From positions 682,001 to 746,000 of the forward strand of contig NZ_CP016477.1 in assembly GCF_001693275.1 (NCBI RefSeq): 64,000 nucleotides of DNA, given 5' to 3'. The notes below the pieces were generated by a model that was given only the letters and a program-made list of their open reading frames with translations, ran no database searches and was not told the DNA's origin. How positions within the stretch are numbered: the first letter of the stretch is position 1; the number at the start of each line of letters is the position of its first letter. The translations under genes were made by a program, and so were the position numbers. Source of the DNA: Picosynechococcus sp. PCC 7117 (GTDB taxonomy: Bacteria > Cyanobacteriota > Cyanobacteriia > Cyanobacteriales > MRBY01). Below are positions 8,821-18,128 of this stretch, in pieces.

Positions 8821-8852
8821 CTTATTTAAATTCACAAAATCAAGAGCTAATT

Positions 8853-9467
8853 TTAAGGATTAGACGTGGCCACTTGGCTCTGGGCTTCCCGGAGTTTTTC
8901 TTGATCTTTGCGGCGTTTTTTCGCATAAAGTTGGATTGCGACCGCCATAAAAACAATTAAGGCCAAAATCAAACCCCCTGTCCAATTGAGGGGCAAACTA
9001 TTTTTAAACACGGCCAACATCACAATGGTTACCAACAGGAGGGTCGGCGCTTCATTGAGGGCGCGAAACTGTTGCCCTGTCCAGGTACAGGTGCCTTCTG
9101 CCAGCTTGCGCATAATTCGTCCGCAGAAAAAGTGATAGACCAGTAACAAGACAACCAAGGCCAGTTTCGCATGGAGCCACCAGGCTTTTAGAACCCCCGG
9201 TTCGGTGCTAATTACGGCGATCGCCATGGCCACAGTCACAAACATTCCCGGTTGGGTAATGATGTTGTAGAGGCGCTTTTCCATCAACTCATATTGTTTT
9301 TTGAGGATGCTCCGGGCGGGTTCGGGTTCCTTTTCGGCTTCGGCATGGTAGACAAAAAGGCGCACGAGGTAAAATAACCCCGCAAACCAGACCACCACGC
9401 CGATAATATGGAACGCCTTGAACCAAAAATAGGCCTGGGGAGCAATCTCTGACCAAAACTGTGTCAT
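8853..9467 (-). CDS. hemJ: Protoporphyrinogen IX oxidase HemJ
   Basis: A 204-residue membrane protein matching HemJ, the cyanobacterial enzyme that oxidises protoporphyrinogen IX to protoporphyrin IX for haem and chlorophyll (Slr1790 in Synechocystis). Hydrophobic helices lie at about 15-38, 75-95, 100-118, 145-160 and 165-182. Conserved polar positions are visible in 'FKAFHIIGVVVWFAGLFYLV' (His20, Trp27) and 'KAWWLHAKLALV'. The C-terminus is charged. Length is normal. It is transcribed alone. Confidence 0.92.
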   Translation of the reverse strand: MTQFWSEIAPQAYFWFKAFHIIGVVVWFAGLFYLVRLFVYHAEAEKEPEPARSILKKQYELMEKRLYNIITQPGMFVTVAMAIAVISTEPGVLKAWWLHAKLALVVLLLVYHFFCGRIMRKLAEGTCTWTGQQFRALNEAPTLLLVTIVMLAVFKNSLPLNWTGGLILALIVFMAVAIQLYAKKRRKDQEKLREAQSQVATSNP

Positions 9468-9555
9468 AGCAAGTTTCGATAAAAATCTTTATATCGTTTT
9501 TAGTCAGTGTAAAAGGGGCTGGGGGCGATCGCCGCAGTTTTCCCCGAAGTTGACA

Positions 9556-10266
9556 TTAAATGTTAAATTCCCCGTCACTGCCAAACCAAGCTGGAGAAAG
9601 GAAATCACCATAGACCACGCCGTGATTTTCCCTGGCAAGATTCGTATCCCCACTGGGACTCACCCGCCAAATGGGCCAGACTTCTTCTCCCATAACCCCG
9701 GTTTGGAACAGGACATCCTCAGCATATTGCTCGCTCCAGCCCAACAAAATGGCATGGCTGTATTCGTCTTCGATATTGGGTTGGAGGGTAATACTCCGTT
9801 GGGTTTTGGCATCCCAGACCACCGCAAAATCTGACATCACGCCACTGTTAAAAAAGCCTTCAAACTGCCGCGCTAGGAGCCTTTGGCCATCGGCAGACCA
9901 AGACACGGGAATCAATAGCGAAATTAAACCTGCAGCATCGTTCCCTTCGACTTCTTGAAATGCTTGGGGGGCAAGGGGCGATCGCGCCATTACTGTGCTT
10001 AAAATGCCTGTTTGTAAATTTTCCACAAATAAAACACTGGTGACCTGACTCTCCTGGAGTTGCGGTCGCAGTGCTAACTGGATGCGACTGTAGGCGGCGT
10101 ATTGATGGCGACCATTATTTAAAGCAGGACTGCGACATACATCGGCGCTACTCTGGTTCCCGGCGGCCACCGTGGCTTGGGTCTCTAAAATCCACTGCCA
10201 AGGGATAGGGAAAGGGCTGTGGAGTGGATCCGTAATGAGCTGGGGGTCGGCGGTGGAGATGGACAT
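9556..10266 (-). CDS. Conserved hypothetical protein, possible beta-propeller
   Basis: A soluble 236-residue protein I do not recognise as a named family. It begins with a start near 'MSISTADPQLITDPLHSPFP' and contains repeated aromatic blocks such as 'VSWSADGQRLLARQFEGFF', 'DFAVVWDAK' and 'PIWRVSPSGDT', which resemble TolB/WD40-like beta-strand repeats. No signal peptide or transmembrane helix is seen. Codon use matches the neighbours. It is divergent from the OmpA-like gene at 10381, about 115 nt away, so they may share a control region. Confidence 0.6.
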   Translation of the reverse strand: MSISTADPQLITDPLHSPFPIPWQWILETQATVAAGNQSSADVCRSPALNNGRHQYAAYSRIQLALRPQLQESQVTSVLFVENLQTGILSTVMARSPLAPQAFQEVEGNDAAGLISLLIPVSWSADGQRLLARQFEGFFNSGVMSDFAVVWDAKTQRSITLQPNIEDEYSHAILLGWSEQYAEDVLFQTGVMGEEVWPIWRVSPSGDTNLARENHGVVYGDFLSPAWFGSDGEFNI

Positions 10267-10380
10267 GATCTCAGGGGGGGAAGAGCAGCAAAAAAAGAAT
10301 AGAGCGGTCAGGCAATGGTTTACATAAACCTGAGCGGTGGGGTCTCTAGGGCATTAGAATAACGATAAATTATTGTGCCG

Positions 10381-11205
10381 ATGGCGACGACAACTGTGAG
10401 TTCATCTTCACCCCACCCCCCAATACCGTCAACGAAATCCCGCTTTTCTGTAACAAAATGGATCATCGCAACCTTGGGCCGGACGGCGCTTTTGCTGGGT
10501 TCTGGTCTCGGGGCGATCGCCTTGGGAATCTTAGTGGGTCATTTTATGCCACGGGTCGAGCCAAAACCGCCATTATTTTTACGGTTATGGGCGACAAATT
10601 CTGCTGGAACCACCAAACCGACCCTCAATGAAACCATTGCTGATTTATCGGCCGAAGACCGAGCCGCCATCGAACAAGAAATTGCCGGTATTCAGGCCCA
10701 ACTAGATATCCTCGAAGCCCGTACGCAACAGTTGGAGGCAGAACTTGACCTCAGTCAGCAACAGACGGATCTCGGCGATCGCCTCGACAATTTGACCGAA
10801 CTCCTCGCCGCTGATCCCAGCACCTTTGACTCCCAGGCGACCCCCGCAGTGACTTCGCAAACTCCGGAACCGTTAAAAATTACCCTGCCCAACAATGCCC
10901 TATTTAGCGCCGATGGGCAACTCGCCGCCGATGCTGCGGAAATTCTAGGGGCGATCGCCATCGATCTCCAGCAGCAGGAGCGCCAAACGATCACCATTCG
11001 CAGTTATCAAGTTGGGGACGATGCCACCAAAGCGACAAGCCTCGCCCAACAACAGGCCCAGGCCGTCCAAACTTACCTGGCGGAGGCTCTCCCCGGTGAT
11101 TATCGCTGGCTCGTGGTGGGCTACGGTGAACAAGCCGCCGCTGAACCCACAGAAGACACAACGGAAACCAGCAGCCAAGCCCGCCTTGAAATTAGTACCC
11201 AGTAG
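10381..11205 (+). CDS. Membrane-anchored OmpA-like protein with coiled coil
   Basis: About 274 residues from the ATG at 10381 (a GTG two codons upstream is possible). A single transmembrane helix lies near 'TALLLGSGLGAIALGILVGH'. A coiled coil follows ('EIAGIQAQLDILEARTQQLE'), then a C-terminal OmpA/MotB-like region ('ALFSADGQLAADAAEILGAI', 'QQQAQAVQTYLAEAL', 'RWLVVGYGE'). Proteins of this build bind or sit near peptidoglycan. The DUF2358 gene follows within 15 nt, so the two are likely cotranscribed. The specific function is unknown. Confidence 0.72.
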   Translation: MATTTVSSSSPHPPIPSTKSRFSVTKWIIATLGRTALLLGSGLGAIALGILVGHFMPRVEPKPPLFLRLWATNSAGTTKPTLNETIADLSAEDRAAIEQEIAGIQAQLDILEARTQQLEAELDLSQQQTDLGDRLDNLTELLAADPSTFDSQATPAVTSQTPEPLKITLPNNALFSADGQLAADAAEILGAIAIDLQQQERQTITIRSYQVGDDATKATSLAQQQAQAVQTYLAEALPGDYRWLVVGYGEQAAAEPTEDTTETSSQARLEISTQ

Positions 11206-11220
11206 TTACCGGTTTTGCCG

Positions 11221-11610
11221 ATGGATCTCCTCGATATCTTGCGCCAAGATTACCAAAACTTTCCCCAGGATCAAACCTTTGCCATTTACAGCGACGATGT
11301 CTTTTTCCAAGACCCCCTTAATCGGTTCCGGGGGCGCGATCGCTATCAAAAAATGATTGGTTTTTTAGGGCGCTGGTTTCGGGATATTCACTTGGAACTC
11401 CACGATCTCCAGCAAACTCAACAGACCATCCGCAGCGAGTGGACTTTATCCATGACTTGCCCTCTGCCCTGGCAACCCCGATTACGCATTTCTGGCTATA
11501 GCCTGTTGGAGGTCAACGCCGATAACTTGATCGTCTCCCACATCGATTACTGGCAAAAACCGCCCCTAAAGGTTTTGTTGCAAGTTTTCCAGTCCCCCAC
11601 ATCTCCCTAG
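11221..11610 (+). CDS. DUF2358 protein, SnoaL/NTF2-like fold
   Basis: About 129 residues. It belongs to a cyanobacterial and plastid family (DUF2358) that resembles the SnoaL/NTF2 cone fold: 'MDLLDILRQDYQNFPQD', 'YSDDVFFQDPLNRFRGRDRY', 'WTLSMTCPLPWQPRLRISGY', 'IVSHIDYWQKPP'. The ATG at 11221 is preferred over the TTG at 11215. It follows the OmpA-like gene by 15 nt. No enzymatic role is established for the family. Confidence 0.75.
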   Translation: MDLLDILRQDYQNFPQDQTFAIYSDDVFFQDPLNRFRGRDRYQKMIGFLGRWFRDIHLELHDLQQTQQTIRSEWTLSMTCPLPWQPRLRISGYSLLEVNADNLIVSHIDYWQKPPLKVLLQVFQSPTSP

Positions 11611-11631
11611 TTCATTTCCCAGAGTTTACGT

Positions 11632-13167
11632 TCAGGTAGATTTTGCCGACCATTGCTGTAAAACGTCGACGAGAAATTCCGCCAAAGTGACACCATCAAC
11701 CCCGGCAACAGTTCTGGTCTGGGCCGCGAGGATTCCGGCTTGGGCATGCCACCAAGCGGCTGCCGCGGCGACCTCTAAGGGTGCGTCTGGATCTTGGGCC
11801 AAGAGGCCACCGATTAAACCAAGGAGGACATCACCACTACCGCCCCGGGCTAGGGCGGGGGTACTTTCTGTAACGCAATGGGTCACGCCATCGGGACGGG
11901 CAATCACAGTTTTTGCTCCCTTCAAAAGGGCGATCGCCCCGGTGAGTTGGGCCGCCATTTGGGTCATCTGAAACCGGTCGGCAGTAATGGGAATTTGGTC
12001 AGCAAAAAGACGCTTAAATTCACCGAGATGGGGCGTCAAAATTGTGGGGAAATGGCGGTTTTGAAGCACTTCTAAATCTTCCTCGGCTAGCCAATTGAGG
12101 GCATCGGCATCTAGCACTAGAGGCACTTCCCTCGGCATGAGGTCGGGCATTAAATTAGTCGCCCCCGTAAGGGTCAAACCGCAACCGCAAGCTACTGCTT
12201 GGTATCGGGAAAAATCCAGGCTCGGCAGTTGGGCAATCGCCCCCGTTTCATCTTCTGGGCAACCAATGACCAAGGCTTCCGGCAGTTGCGCCACTACCAA
12301 CAATTTCAAGGATTCTGGCACTGCAACGGTAAGCATCCCAATCCCCGTTGCCCGCGCCCCCAAAGCCGCTAACAGTAGACTCCCTAGGTAAGTTTGGGAG
12401 CCACCAATGAGCAATAAATGGCCTTGTCTATATTTGTGGGTCAAAGGCGATCGCCCCAGGGGCAAAAAGCGTTGTAATAAATTCTGGGGAATGCCTTGAA
12501 TCGTATTTTTGGCAGACAGTGTTTCTGCAATTAAATGGGAGGGAATCCCAAAATCAAGACGGTTCACCCTGCCCAGATAAGGGGCGGCGGCATCCTGGCC
12601 ATAGGCGCGCTTCCAAAGACCTAAGCAGAGACTTTCCGTCGCTTGAATCGCTGTACCCAACACTTCTCCAGTATCGGTATGGAGCCCCGAAGGCAAATCA
12701 ATACTGACAATCGAAAGACCCGATTCATTCAGTTCATCAATTAATAAACCTAAATCTCCTGTGATCGGTCGCGTTAAACCAAAGCCAAATAAACCATCAA
12801 TGATCAAATGACTTTCCAGAAAGAGATCCAGATCTTTTATCTGGGGAATTCCTAAAAATTGTGCATAATTCCAATGACTTTGGGGCAGGGATTTTAGCTT
12901 TTCTAGGGGACGCAATAAGCGCAGTTCATAGCCCGCAAAATACAACTCCCGCGCAACAACTAAGGCATCACCACCATTGTGACCAGGCCCCACTAAAACG
13001 CTGATTTTTCGATAATCCTTTAAAGGATAATGACTTTGAATATATTGGGCAATTAATCCTGCCGCCTTTTCCATGAGGGCTGGTACTGGCATCCCTTGGT
13101 TGAAAATTTCTATTTCGAGGTGCTGCATTTGGGTGGCAGTGACAAAAATCTGGTCAAACTCAAGCAT
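11632..13167 (-). CDS. nnr: Bifunctional NAD(P)H-hydrate repair enzyme (epimerase and dehydratase)
   Basis: A 511-residue fusion. The N-terminal YjeF_N domain (about 1-215, 'VLVGPGHNGGDALVVARELY', 'IIDGLFGFGLTRPITGD') epimerises damaged NAD(P)H hydrate. The C-terminal carbohydrate-kinase-like domain (about 240-505, 'LLIGGSQTYLGSLLLAALGA', 'TILTPHLGEFKRLF', 'ALARGGSGDVLLGLIGGL') dehydrates it using ADP or ATP. Together they restore normal NAD(P)H. Length and domain order are typical for bacterial Nnr. mutL lies 44 nt upstream on the same strand, so mutL and nnr may be cotranscribed. Confidence 0.93.
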   Translation of the reverse strand: MLEFDQIFVTATQMQHLEIEIFNQGMPVPALMEKAAGLIAQYIQSHYPLKDYRKISVLVGPGHNGGDALVVARELYFAGYELRLLRPLEKLKSLPQSHWNYAQFLGIPQIKDLDLFLESHLIIDGLFGFGLTRPITGDLGLLIDELNESGLSIVSIDLPSGLHTDTGEVLGTAIQATESLCLGLWKRAYGQDAAAPYLGRVNRLDFGIPSHLIAETLSAKNTIQGIPQNLLQRFLPLGRSPLTHKYRQGHLLLIGGSQTYLGSLLLAALGARATGIGMLTVAVPESLKLLVVAQLPEALVIGCPEDETGAIAQLPSLDFSRYQAVACGCGLTLTGATNLMPDLMPREVPLVLDADALNWLAEEDLEVLQNRHFPTILTPHLGEFKRLFADQIPITADRFQMTQMAAQLTGAIALLKGAKTVIARPDGVTHCVTESTPALARGGSGDVLLGLIGGLLAQDPDAPLEVAAAAAWWHAQAGILAAQTRTVAGVDGVTLAEFLVDVLQQWSAKST

Positions 13168-13211
13168 TTTTCTCTAGATAACGGTAAAAGGTCTATTAAC
13201 TTTTAAAATAC

Positions 13212-14909
13212 TCATTTTTCGGTAATGCCATGGCTTTTCCCCAAAACCCAATGGCGACGGAAAAAACGATAAAGGGATTTTTCTTCTAGGGCCAGATAAA
13301 TGGGTCGACCGTGGGGACAGGTGCTTGGGTTTTGACACCCTTGCCAACGATCAATAATTGTTTGCATGGTCGGGAAATCTAGCGGTGTGCCATTACGGAC
13401 AGCAGTCCGGCAGGCGATCGCCACCTGGGCGGCATCGAGATCTCCCCCTAGACTGAGTTCTAGTAAAGCTGCTTCTAAGTCAAGATTATCTTGCAAAGCG
13501 CTCGGAATGGTATTCACTCGCCAAATATTTTCCCCAAAAACTTCCAGTTCAAGGCCAATATTCTCTGTTAATTGCTCGATTTGCTTAGGAGATAAATGGT
13601 TTAAAAGTATCGGTTGGGAGAGAGAAACTAACTGCCAATTTTTGTGTAAATCTTCATAGATTGCTCGCTCATCGGCAATGTGCTGTTCTACCAGCCAAAT
13701 CCCTTCGGTATGCTCCACTAAAATATAGGTATTGCGAGCTTGACCAATCACTTTTAAGGCTTTTTTTAATGGATTTTCTGAGGAAATATCGGTTTGTTTT
13801 TCTAATGATTTAAGTGAATAATTTTCTGATTTTTCTGCGGCTTGAATGAGATTTAAAACCCGTTGATTTTCGACACGCGGCAAACTCACTTCACTAAAAC
13901 TTAAACTTTTGGCGATCGCCTGAGGGATAATCTCCTGCCAGAGGGCTTGATTTTGCAGATAAATTTCACTTTTTGCAGGGTGACGATTCCAGTCGATTTG
14001 TTCTGGCGGCACGTGGAGATGGACAAAACAAACGGGATGGCGATCGCGCGGCAGTGTGCGAGAAAAAGCTTTCATTATTGCCTGTTCTAAGGCCGAAAAT
14101 CTCACGATTCGTCCATTAATGCCAAGCTTTAACCAGTCAGCTTGGTGGCGGTGACAACGGTCTGGTAAACCGAGGACTAATTCCAAACGGCTTTGAGAAA
14201 AACTAGGCAGATGTTCTGATAGAAAATCTGCGGCTTGATAGCACCGATAAATCAAGTCTTGAAGATTAATTGATTTCAGCAGTTGCGGCAAAATATCCTG
14301 GGCATTTTTTCCGGTACTAATGGCAAACCAGGGTTGATTATTTTGGGTCACTTGCCAAGTAATTTGTGGCTGACACAAAGCTAAATGGTAAATAATTTGC
14401 TGGGCGGTTTTTAATTGCTGGGCGATCGCCGGTAAGGCATGGCGTCGCACCGGAAAATTCTGAAAAATATCTGTCACCGTCACCATCGTTCCCACAGCCA
14501 TCGGCTTGAGCAGTGGTTCCGAAACATGATTTTGCTGCACTGTGAGTTGATAACCGGGTTGCCCATCTTGGCAACTGGCGATGGTTAGCTTCGCCACCTG
14601 GGCAATGCTGTGGAGGGCTTCCCCTCGAAATCCGAGGCTTTTGATGTGGGCTAAATCTTGGCGATCGCCAATCTTACTTGTCCGGTGGGGGAGGGCGCAC
14701 TGTTGCAAATCCTCCAGATCCATTCCCTGACCATTATCTACAACGCGAATTTGCCAACGTTGGGGCTGAATATCGATGTTAATGCGTGTCGCCCCGGCAT
14801 CAATGGCATTTTCTGCCAACTCCCGCACCACCGCTGCCAGGGAATCAATCACTTCACCAGCCGCAATTAACTGGATGACATCATTAGGGAGTTGTTTGAT
14901 ATTGGCCAT
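13212..14909 (-). CDS. mutL: DNA mismatch repair protein MutL
   Basis: A 565-residue MutL. The GHKL ATPase motifs are present: 'VVRELAENAIDAGATRINID', 'VVDNGQGMD', 'GFRGEALHSIAQVAK'. The C-terminal dimerisation and endonuclease region carries 'LVEQHIADERAIYEDL' (a variant of the metal-binding DQHAxxER motif), 'AIACRTAVRNGTPL' and 'CPHGRPIYLAL', so strand-nicking activity is likely, as expected where MutH is absent. The start is fixed by homology of 'MANIKQLPNDVIQLIAAGEV'. nnr follows downstream. Confidence 0.95.
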   Translation of the reverse strand: MANIKQLPNDVIQLIAAGEVIDSLAAVVRELAENAIDAGATRINIDIQPQRWQIRVVDNGQGMDLEDLQQCALPHRTSKIGDRQDLAHIKSLGFRGEALHSIAQVAKLTIASCQDGQPGYQLTVQQNHVSEPLLKPMAVGTMVTVTDIFQNFPVRRHALPAIAQQLKTAQQIIYHLALCQPQITWQVTQNNQPWFAISTGKNAQDILPQLLKSINLQDLIYRCYQAADFLSEHLPSFSQSRLELVLGLPDRCHRHQADWLKLGINGRIVRFSALEQAIMKAFSRTLPRDRHPVCFVHLHVPPEQIDWNRHPAKSEIYLQNQALWQEIIPQAIAKSLSFSEVSLPRVENQRVLNLIQAAEKSENYSLKSLEKQTDISSENPLKKALKVIGQARNTYILVEHTEGIWLVEQHIADERAIYEDLHKNWQLVSLSQPILLNHLSPKQIEQLTENIGLELEVFGENIWRVNTIPSALQDNLDLEAALLELSLGGDLDAAQVAIACRTAVRNGTPLDFPTMQTIIDRWQGCQNPSTCPHGRPIYLALEEKSLYRFFRRHWVLGKSHGITEK

Positions 14910-15071
14910 TTAGTGCTGAGTAATTATTTATTTTTATTTTTGGCGATCACGTTATGACTAAGATCTCAGTAATTTAAGACCAGGCTTTAATAACTTAGCA
15001 CTCACTTTTGATGAAGGTTAAAAATTTTTATGGAAAACTATTTTATCTTCAAATCAAACATCAGAAAATAA

Positions 15072-15635
15072 TCATGACCCCATTTTTAGCCAACTAAACA
15101 CCTCAGCGGCGGTCAAGGTTAAAGGAATATTCGGTAGAATCTTGAGTGCATCTTCTTGCGTGAGCAGTTGTGGTTGTTGATTAGGCTGAAAAATTAGAAT
15201 TGATCGATCGCCTGGATCAATAAGCCACCCCAACTGACAGCCATGCTCTAAGCAGTACAAAATATTGCCAGTGACTCGGTTAGGGCTTTGTTCAGGGGAA
15301 AGAATTTCAATTGTCCAATCTGGACACAGCAGAAAATTATCTGGGACTTCACCATCTGCTTCCAACGGGATACGTGACCATTGAAACACCGCAATATCAG
15401 GAACAATAGAGCGATTGCCAAAGCTACAGCGCAACTCTGGAAAGGCATAGGCAAGTTGAGTTGTTTCAGTAACAGCATTGATATGATTGCTGAGTTTTAA
15501 CTGAAGACGGCTATGTTTACCCTTTGGCATTGGCTTTTGGTAGATGGCACCATTGATATATTCGCTTGCAGGTTTTGTTTCAGGACGTGCTAAAAAATCT
15601 TGCAATGATATTTCTGGAGAAGTTAAAGCCGTCAT
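15072..15635 (-). CDS. Uma2-family (DUF820) putative endonuclease
   Basis: A 187-residue protein of the Uma2 restriction-endonuclease-like family, which is greatly expanded in cyanobacteria. The PD-(D/E)xK type core is visible as 'SIVPDIAVFQW' and 'CPDWTIEILSPEQSPNRVTG', preceded by the family's 'EYINGAIYQKPMPKGKHSRL'. Members are scattered and often mobile; their biological role is not settled. It lies in an AT-rich patch with an unknown small gene. Confidence 0.88.
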   Translation of the reverse strand: MTALTSPEISLQDFLARPETKPASEYINGAIYQKPMPKGKHSRLQLKLSNHINAVTETTQLAYAFPELRCSFGNRSIVPDIAVFQWSRIPLEADGEVPDNFLLCPDWTIEILSPEQSPNRVTGNILYCLEHGCQLGWLIDPGDRSILIFQPNQQPQLLTQEDALKILPNIPLTLTAAEVFSWLKMGS

Positions 15636-15776
15636 CTCTTTACCTTATCTCAAATATATTCACAGTTTAACATCGTTTATTCTCTGTCTTGAAACAGTAA
15701 TTCCCTAGCTAAGTTAAGATAGTGTGTTATAACAACGCATAATCAACAAATGTAAAAAGCCAAAATTTTTATCTTG

Positions 15777-16076
15777 TCAGTTAATAGTAATTTCTCTACT
15801 TAAATCAACTCCTGAGTTGAGAAATATTCTACATTCTTCAATTTTATCAAAAGGGACTATATTTCGAACGGAGCGCTCGTTGAATCTTAACTTTACTCTA
15901 GTTGTACTATGGTCTAGAGAATTCTTTTTTGAAATCTCAATAATTAAGTGCCGTCCACAATCTTCTGTAGTATGTCGATATTCAAATTTATTACCTAATT
16001 TTTGTTGTAATTCTTCTAAGCGCTCCTGAAGACTACGTTGTTTTACTTCCTCTAAATATTTTTGAAGGTTATACAT
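15777..16076 (-). CDS. Small hypothetical protein, accessory
   Basis: A 99-residue product I do not recognise. The N-terminal third is a charged amphipathic helix ('YLEEVKQRSLQERLEELQQK'); the rest looks like alternating strands ('HLIIEISKK', 'TRVKLRFNERSVRNIVPF'). The gene is clearly more AT-rich than its neighbours and sits beside the Uma2 gene, which suggests horizontal origin. It could also be a toxin-antitoxin or phage orphan; nothing in the sequence decides. Confidence 0.5.
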   Translation of the reverse strand: MYNLQKYLEEVKQRSLQERLEELQQKLGNKFEYRHTTEDCGRHLIIEISKKNSLDHSTTRVKLRFNERSVRNIVPFDKIEECRIFLNSGVDLSREITIN

Positions 16077-16292
16077 TTAATTGTTGACCTAATTTATTTG
16101 TACTACCTATTGTATTCTATGCTGTAAAAGCTTTCTTGACTATAAATGTACTGAAAACCGATCTTTTAGAGTTCTGCTTACCACACCAATAAAAATAAAA
16201 CCACTTTATGTTGTAAGTACGATGTATTACTCTTCGTCCATACGCCTTAAAGAATCTTGGAGATTTCGTAATTTTTTATCCATAATGTTCAA

Positions 16293-16327
16293 TAAAAAAT
16301 CTCCGGTTGAAAAAGCAACACGGAGAT
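16293..16327 (-). terminator. Rho-independent terminator of ilvD
   Basis: On the minus strand the stem ATCTCCG-T-GTTG / CAAC-C-GGAGAT closes a short T-rich loop and is followed at once by TTTTTTATT. It begins about 20 nt after the ilvD stop codon. Confidence 0.9.
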
Positions 16328-16349
16328 CAAATTCATTTATTTTTTGAGC

Positions 16350-18035
16350 TTAGAAAAGGTCAATATCTGTTACTGCGCCTTTACTGCTGCTAGAAACAAT
16401 CTTTGCATATTTCCCAAGGACACCACGCTTATAACGAGGTTCACGGGGTTTCCAAGCAGCGCGGCGTTTCACTAGTTCCTCATCAGAAACATTGATTTGC
16501 AACAGTTTTTCGTGGGCATCGATAGTGATGCTGTCCCCTTCTTCCACGAGGGCAATATTACCACCTACAAACGCTTCCGGAGCCACGTGACCAACCACGA
16601 GACCATAGGTTCCGCCAGAGAAACGACCATCGGTAATTAGACCGACAGAATCCCCTAGACCAGCGCCAATAATTGCGGAGGTGGGCGCTAACATTTCCCG
16701 CATTCCGGGGCCACCCTTCGGCCCTTCATAACGAACAATCACCACATCACCAGCAACAATCTTGCCAGCCAGGATTGCATCGAGACATTCTTCTTCGGAC
16801 TCAAAAACACGGGCAGGGCCAGTGATCCGGGGATTTTTTACGCCACTAATTTTCGCCACGGAACCTTCTTCGGCCAAGTTGCCCTTGAGGATCGCCAGGT
16901 GTCCTTTTTCGTACATCGGCTTATCCCAAGGACGAATCACATCCTGATCGGGAGAGGGTTCGCTGGGAATGTCGGCGAGGGTTTCAGCGACGGTTTTGCC
17001 AGTAACTGTTAGACAGTCGCCATGGAGGAGGCCATGCTCCAAGAGCATTTTCATCACCTGGGGAATGCCGCCCGCCTTGTGGAGATCGGTAGCCACGTAG
17101 CGACCAGAGGGCTTGAGGTCACAGATGACGGGGACGCGCTGGCGGATGGTTTCAAAGTCATCGATGGTCAGATCCACACCGATAGTATTGGCGATCGCCA
17201 ACAAATGTAAAACGGAATTCGTCGAGCCGCCCACGGCCATAATCACAGAAATCGCGTTTTCAAATGCCTTGCGCGTGAGGATGTCCTTCGGCAGGATCTG
17301 CTTCTTGATCGCATTGACCAAAACGCGTGCCGACTCTTCCGCACTGACAGCTTTTTCTTCGTCTTCGGCAGCCATCGTCGAGGAGTAGGGCAAACTAATC
17401 CCCATCGCCTCAAACGCCGAGGACATTGTATTGGCAGTGTACATGCCGCCGCAGGAACCCGCTCCCGGACAAGCATTTTTCTCAACGGCTAATAATCTTT
17501 CTTCGTCGATTTTTCCGGCGCTAAATTCACCGACTGCCTCAAACGCGCTCACAACTGTGAGATCTTCCCCGTCTAAATGACCGGGTTTGATCGTGCCACC
17601 GTAGACAAAAATTGCGGGAATATTCATCCGGGCGATCGCCAACACTGCCCCCGGCATATTCTTATCACAGCCACCGATCGCCAGCACCGCATCCATGCTC
17701 TGGCCATTACAGGCCGTTTCAATGGAGTCAGCGATCACATCACGGGAAACCAAAGAATACTTCATCCCCTCCGTACCCATGGAGATCCCATCACTAATGG
17801 TGATCGTCCCAAACATCTGCGGCATCGCTCCCGCTTCCCGGATCGCCTTATCCGCTCGCTGGGCGAGGTCATTGATTCCCATATTGCATGGCGTAATCGT
17901 ACTGTACCCATTCGCCAAGCCCACAATTGGTTTACTAAAATCATCATCCCCAAAGCCCACAGCCCGGAGCATGGCGCGGTTTGGGCTGCGCTGATGACCT
18001 TCGGTGACTACCCGGCTACGTCGATTGTCGCTCAT
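16350..18035 (-). CDS. ilvD: Dihydroxy-acid dehydratase IlvD
   Basis: A 561-residue enzyme of valine, isoleucine and leucine (and pantothenate) synthesis, converting 2,3-dihydroxy acids to 2-keto acids. The iron-sulfur ligands are in '[15 protein letters not shown]' and '[20 protein letters not shown]'. Further family blocks are '[20 protein letters not shown]' and '[20 protein letters not shown]'. Length is standard. The gene ends in a strong terminator and appears monocistronic. Confidence 0.97.
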   Translation of the reverse strand: MSDNRRSRVVTEGHQRSPNRAMLRAVGFGDDDFSKPIVGLANGYSTITPCNMGINDLAQRADKAIREAGAMPQMFGTITISDGISMGTEGMKYSLVSRDVIADSIETACNGQSMDAVLAIGGCDKNMPGAVLAIARMNIPAIFVYGGTIKPGHLDGEDLTVVSAFEAVGEFSAGKIDEERLLAVEKNACPGAGSCGGMYTANTMSSAFEAMGISLPYSSTMAAEDEEKAVSAEESARVLVNAIKKQILPKDILTRKAFENAISVIMAVGGSTNSVLHLLAIANTIGVDLTIDDFETIRQRVPVICDLKPSGRYVATDLHKAGGIPQVMKMLLEHGLLHGDCLTVTGKTVAETLADIPSEPSPDQDVIRPWDKPMYEKGHLAILKGNLAEEGSVAKISGVKNPRITGPARVFESEEECLDAILAGKIVAGDVVIVRYEGPKGGPGMREMLAPTSAIIGAGLGDSVGLITDGRFSGGTYGLVVGHVAPEAFVGGNIALVEEGDSITIDAHEKLLQINVSDEELVKRRAAWKPREPRYKRGVLGKYAKIVSSSSKGAVTDIDLF

Positions 18036-18128
18036 AACAAATAGAAATCAAGATTTACATCAAAATAACCTTTCTATTGTCCTTTTTTTTCGAGCTTTTG
18101 GATAGGGACTGCCTCAAGTTAACCACGA

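Noticed and set aside
14994-15002. TTAGCACTC, half of a CIRCE heat-shock element
   Set aside because: The matching GAGTGCTAA arm at 9-nt spacing is absent and no heat-shock gene is nearby.
16245-16349. Minus-strand frame continuing after the ilvD stop and ending in 'MDKKLRNLQDSLRRMDEE'
   Set aside because: It reads through the ilvD terminator hairpin, has only an 18-codon ATG frame and no ribosome site; probably chance.
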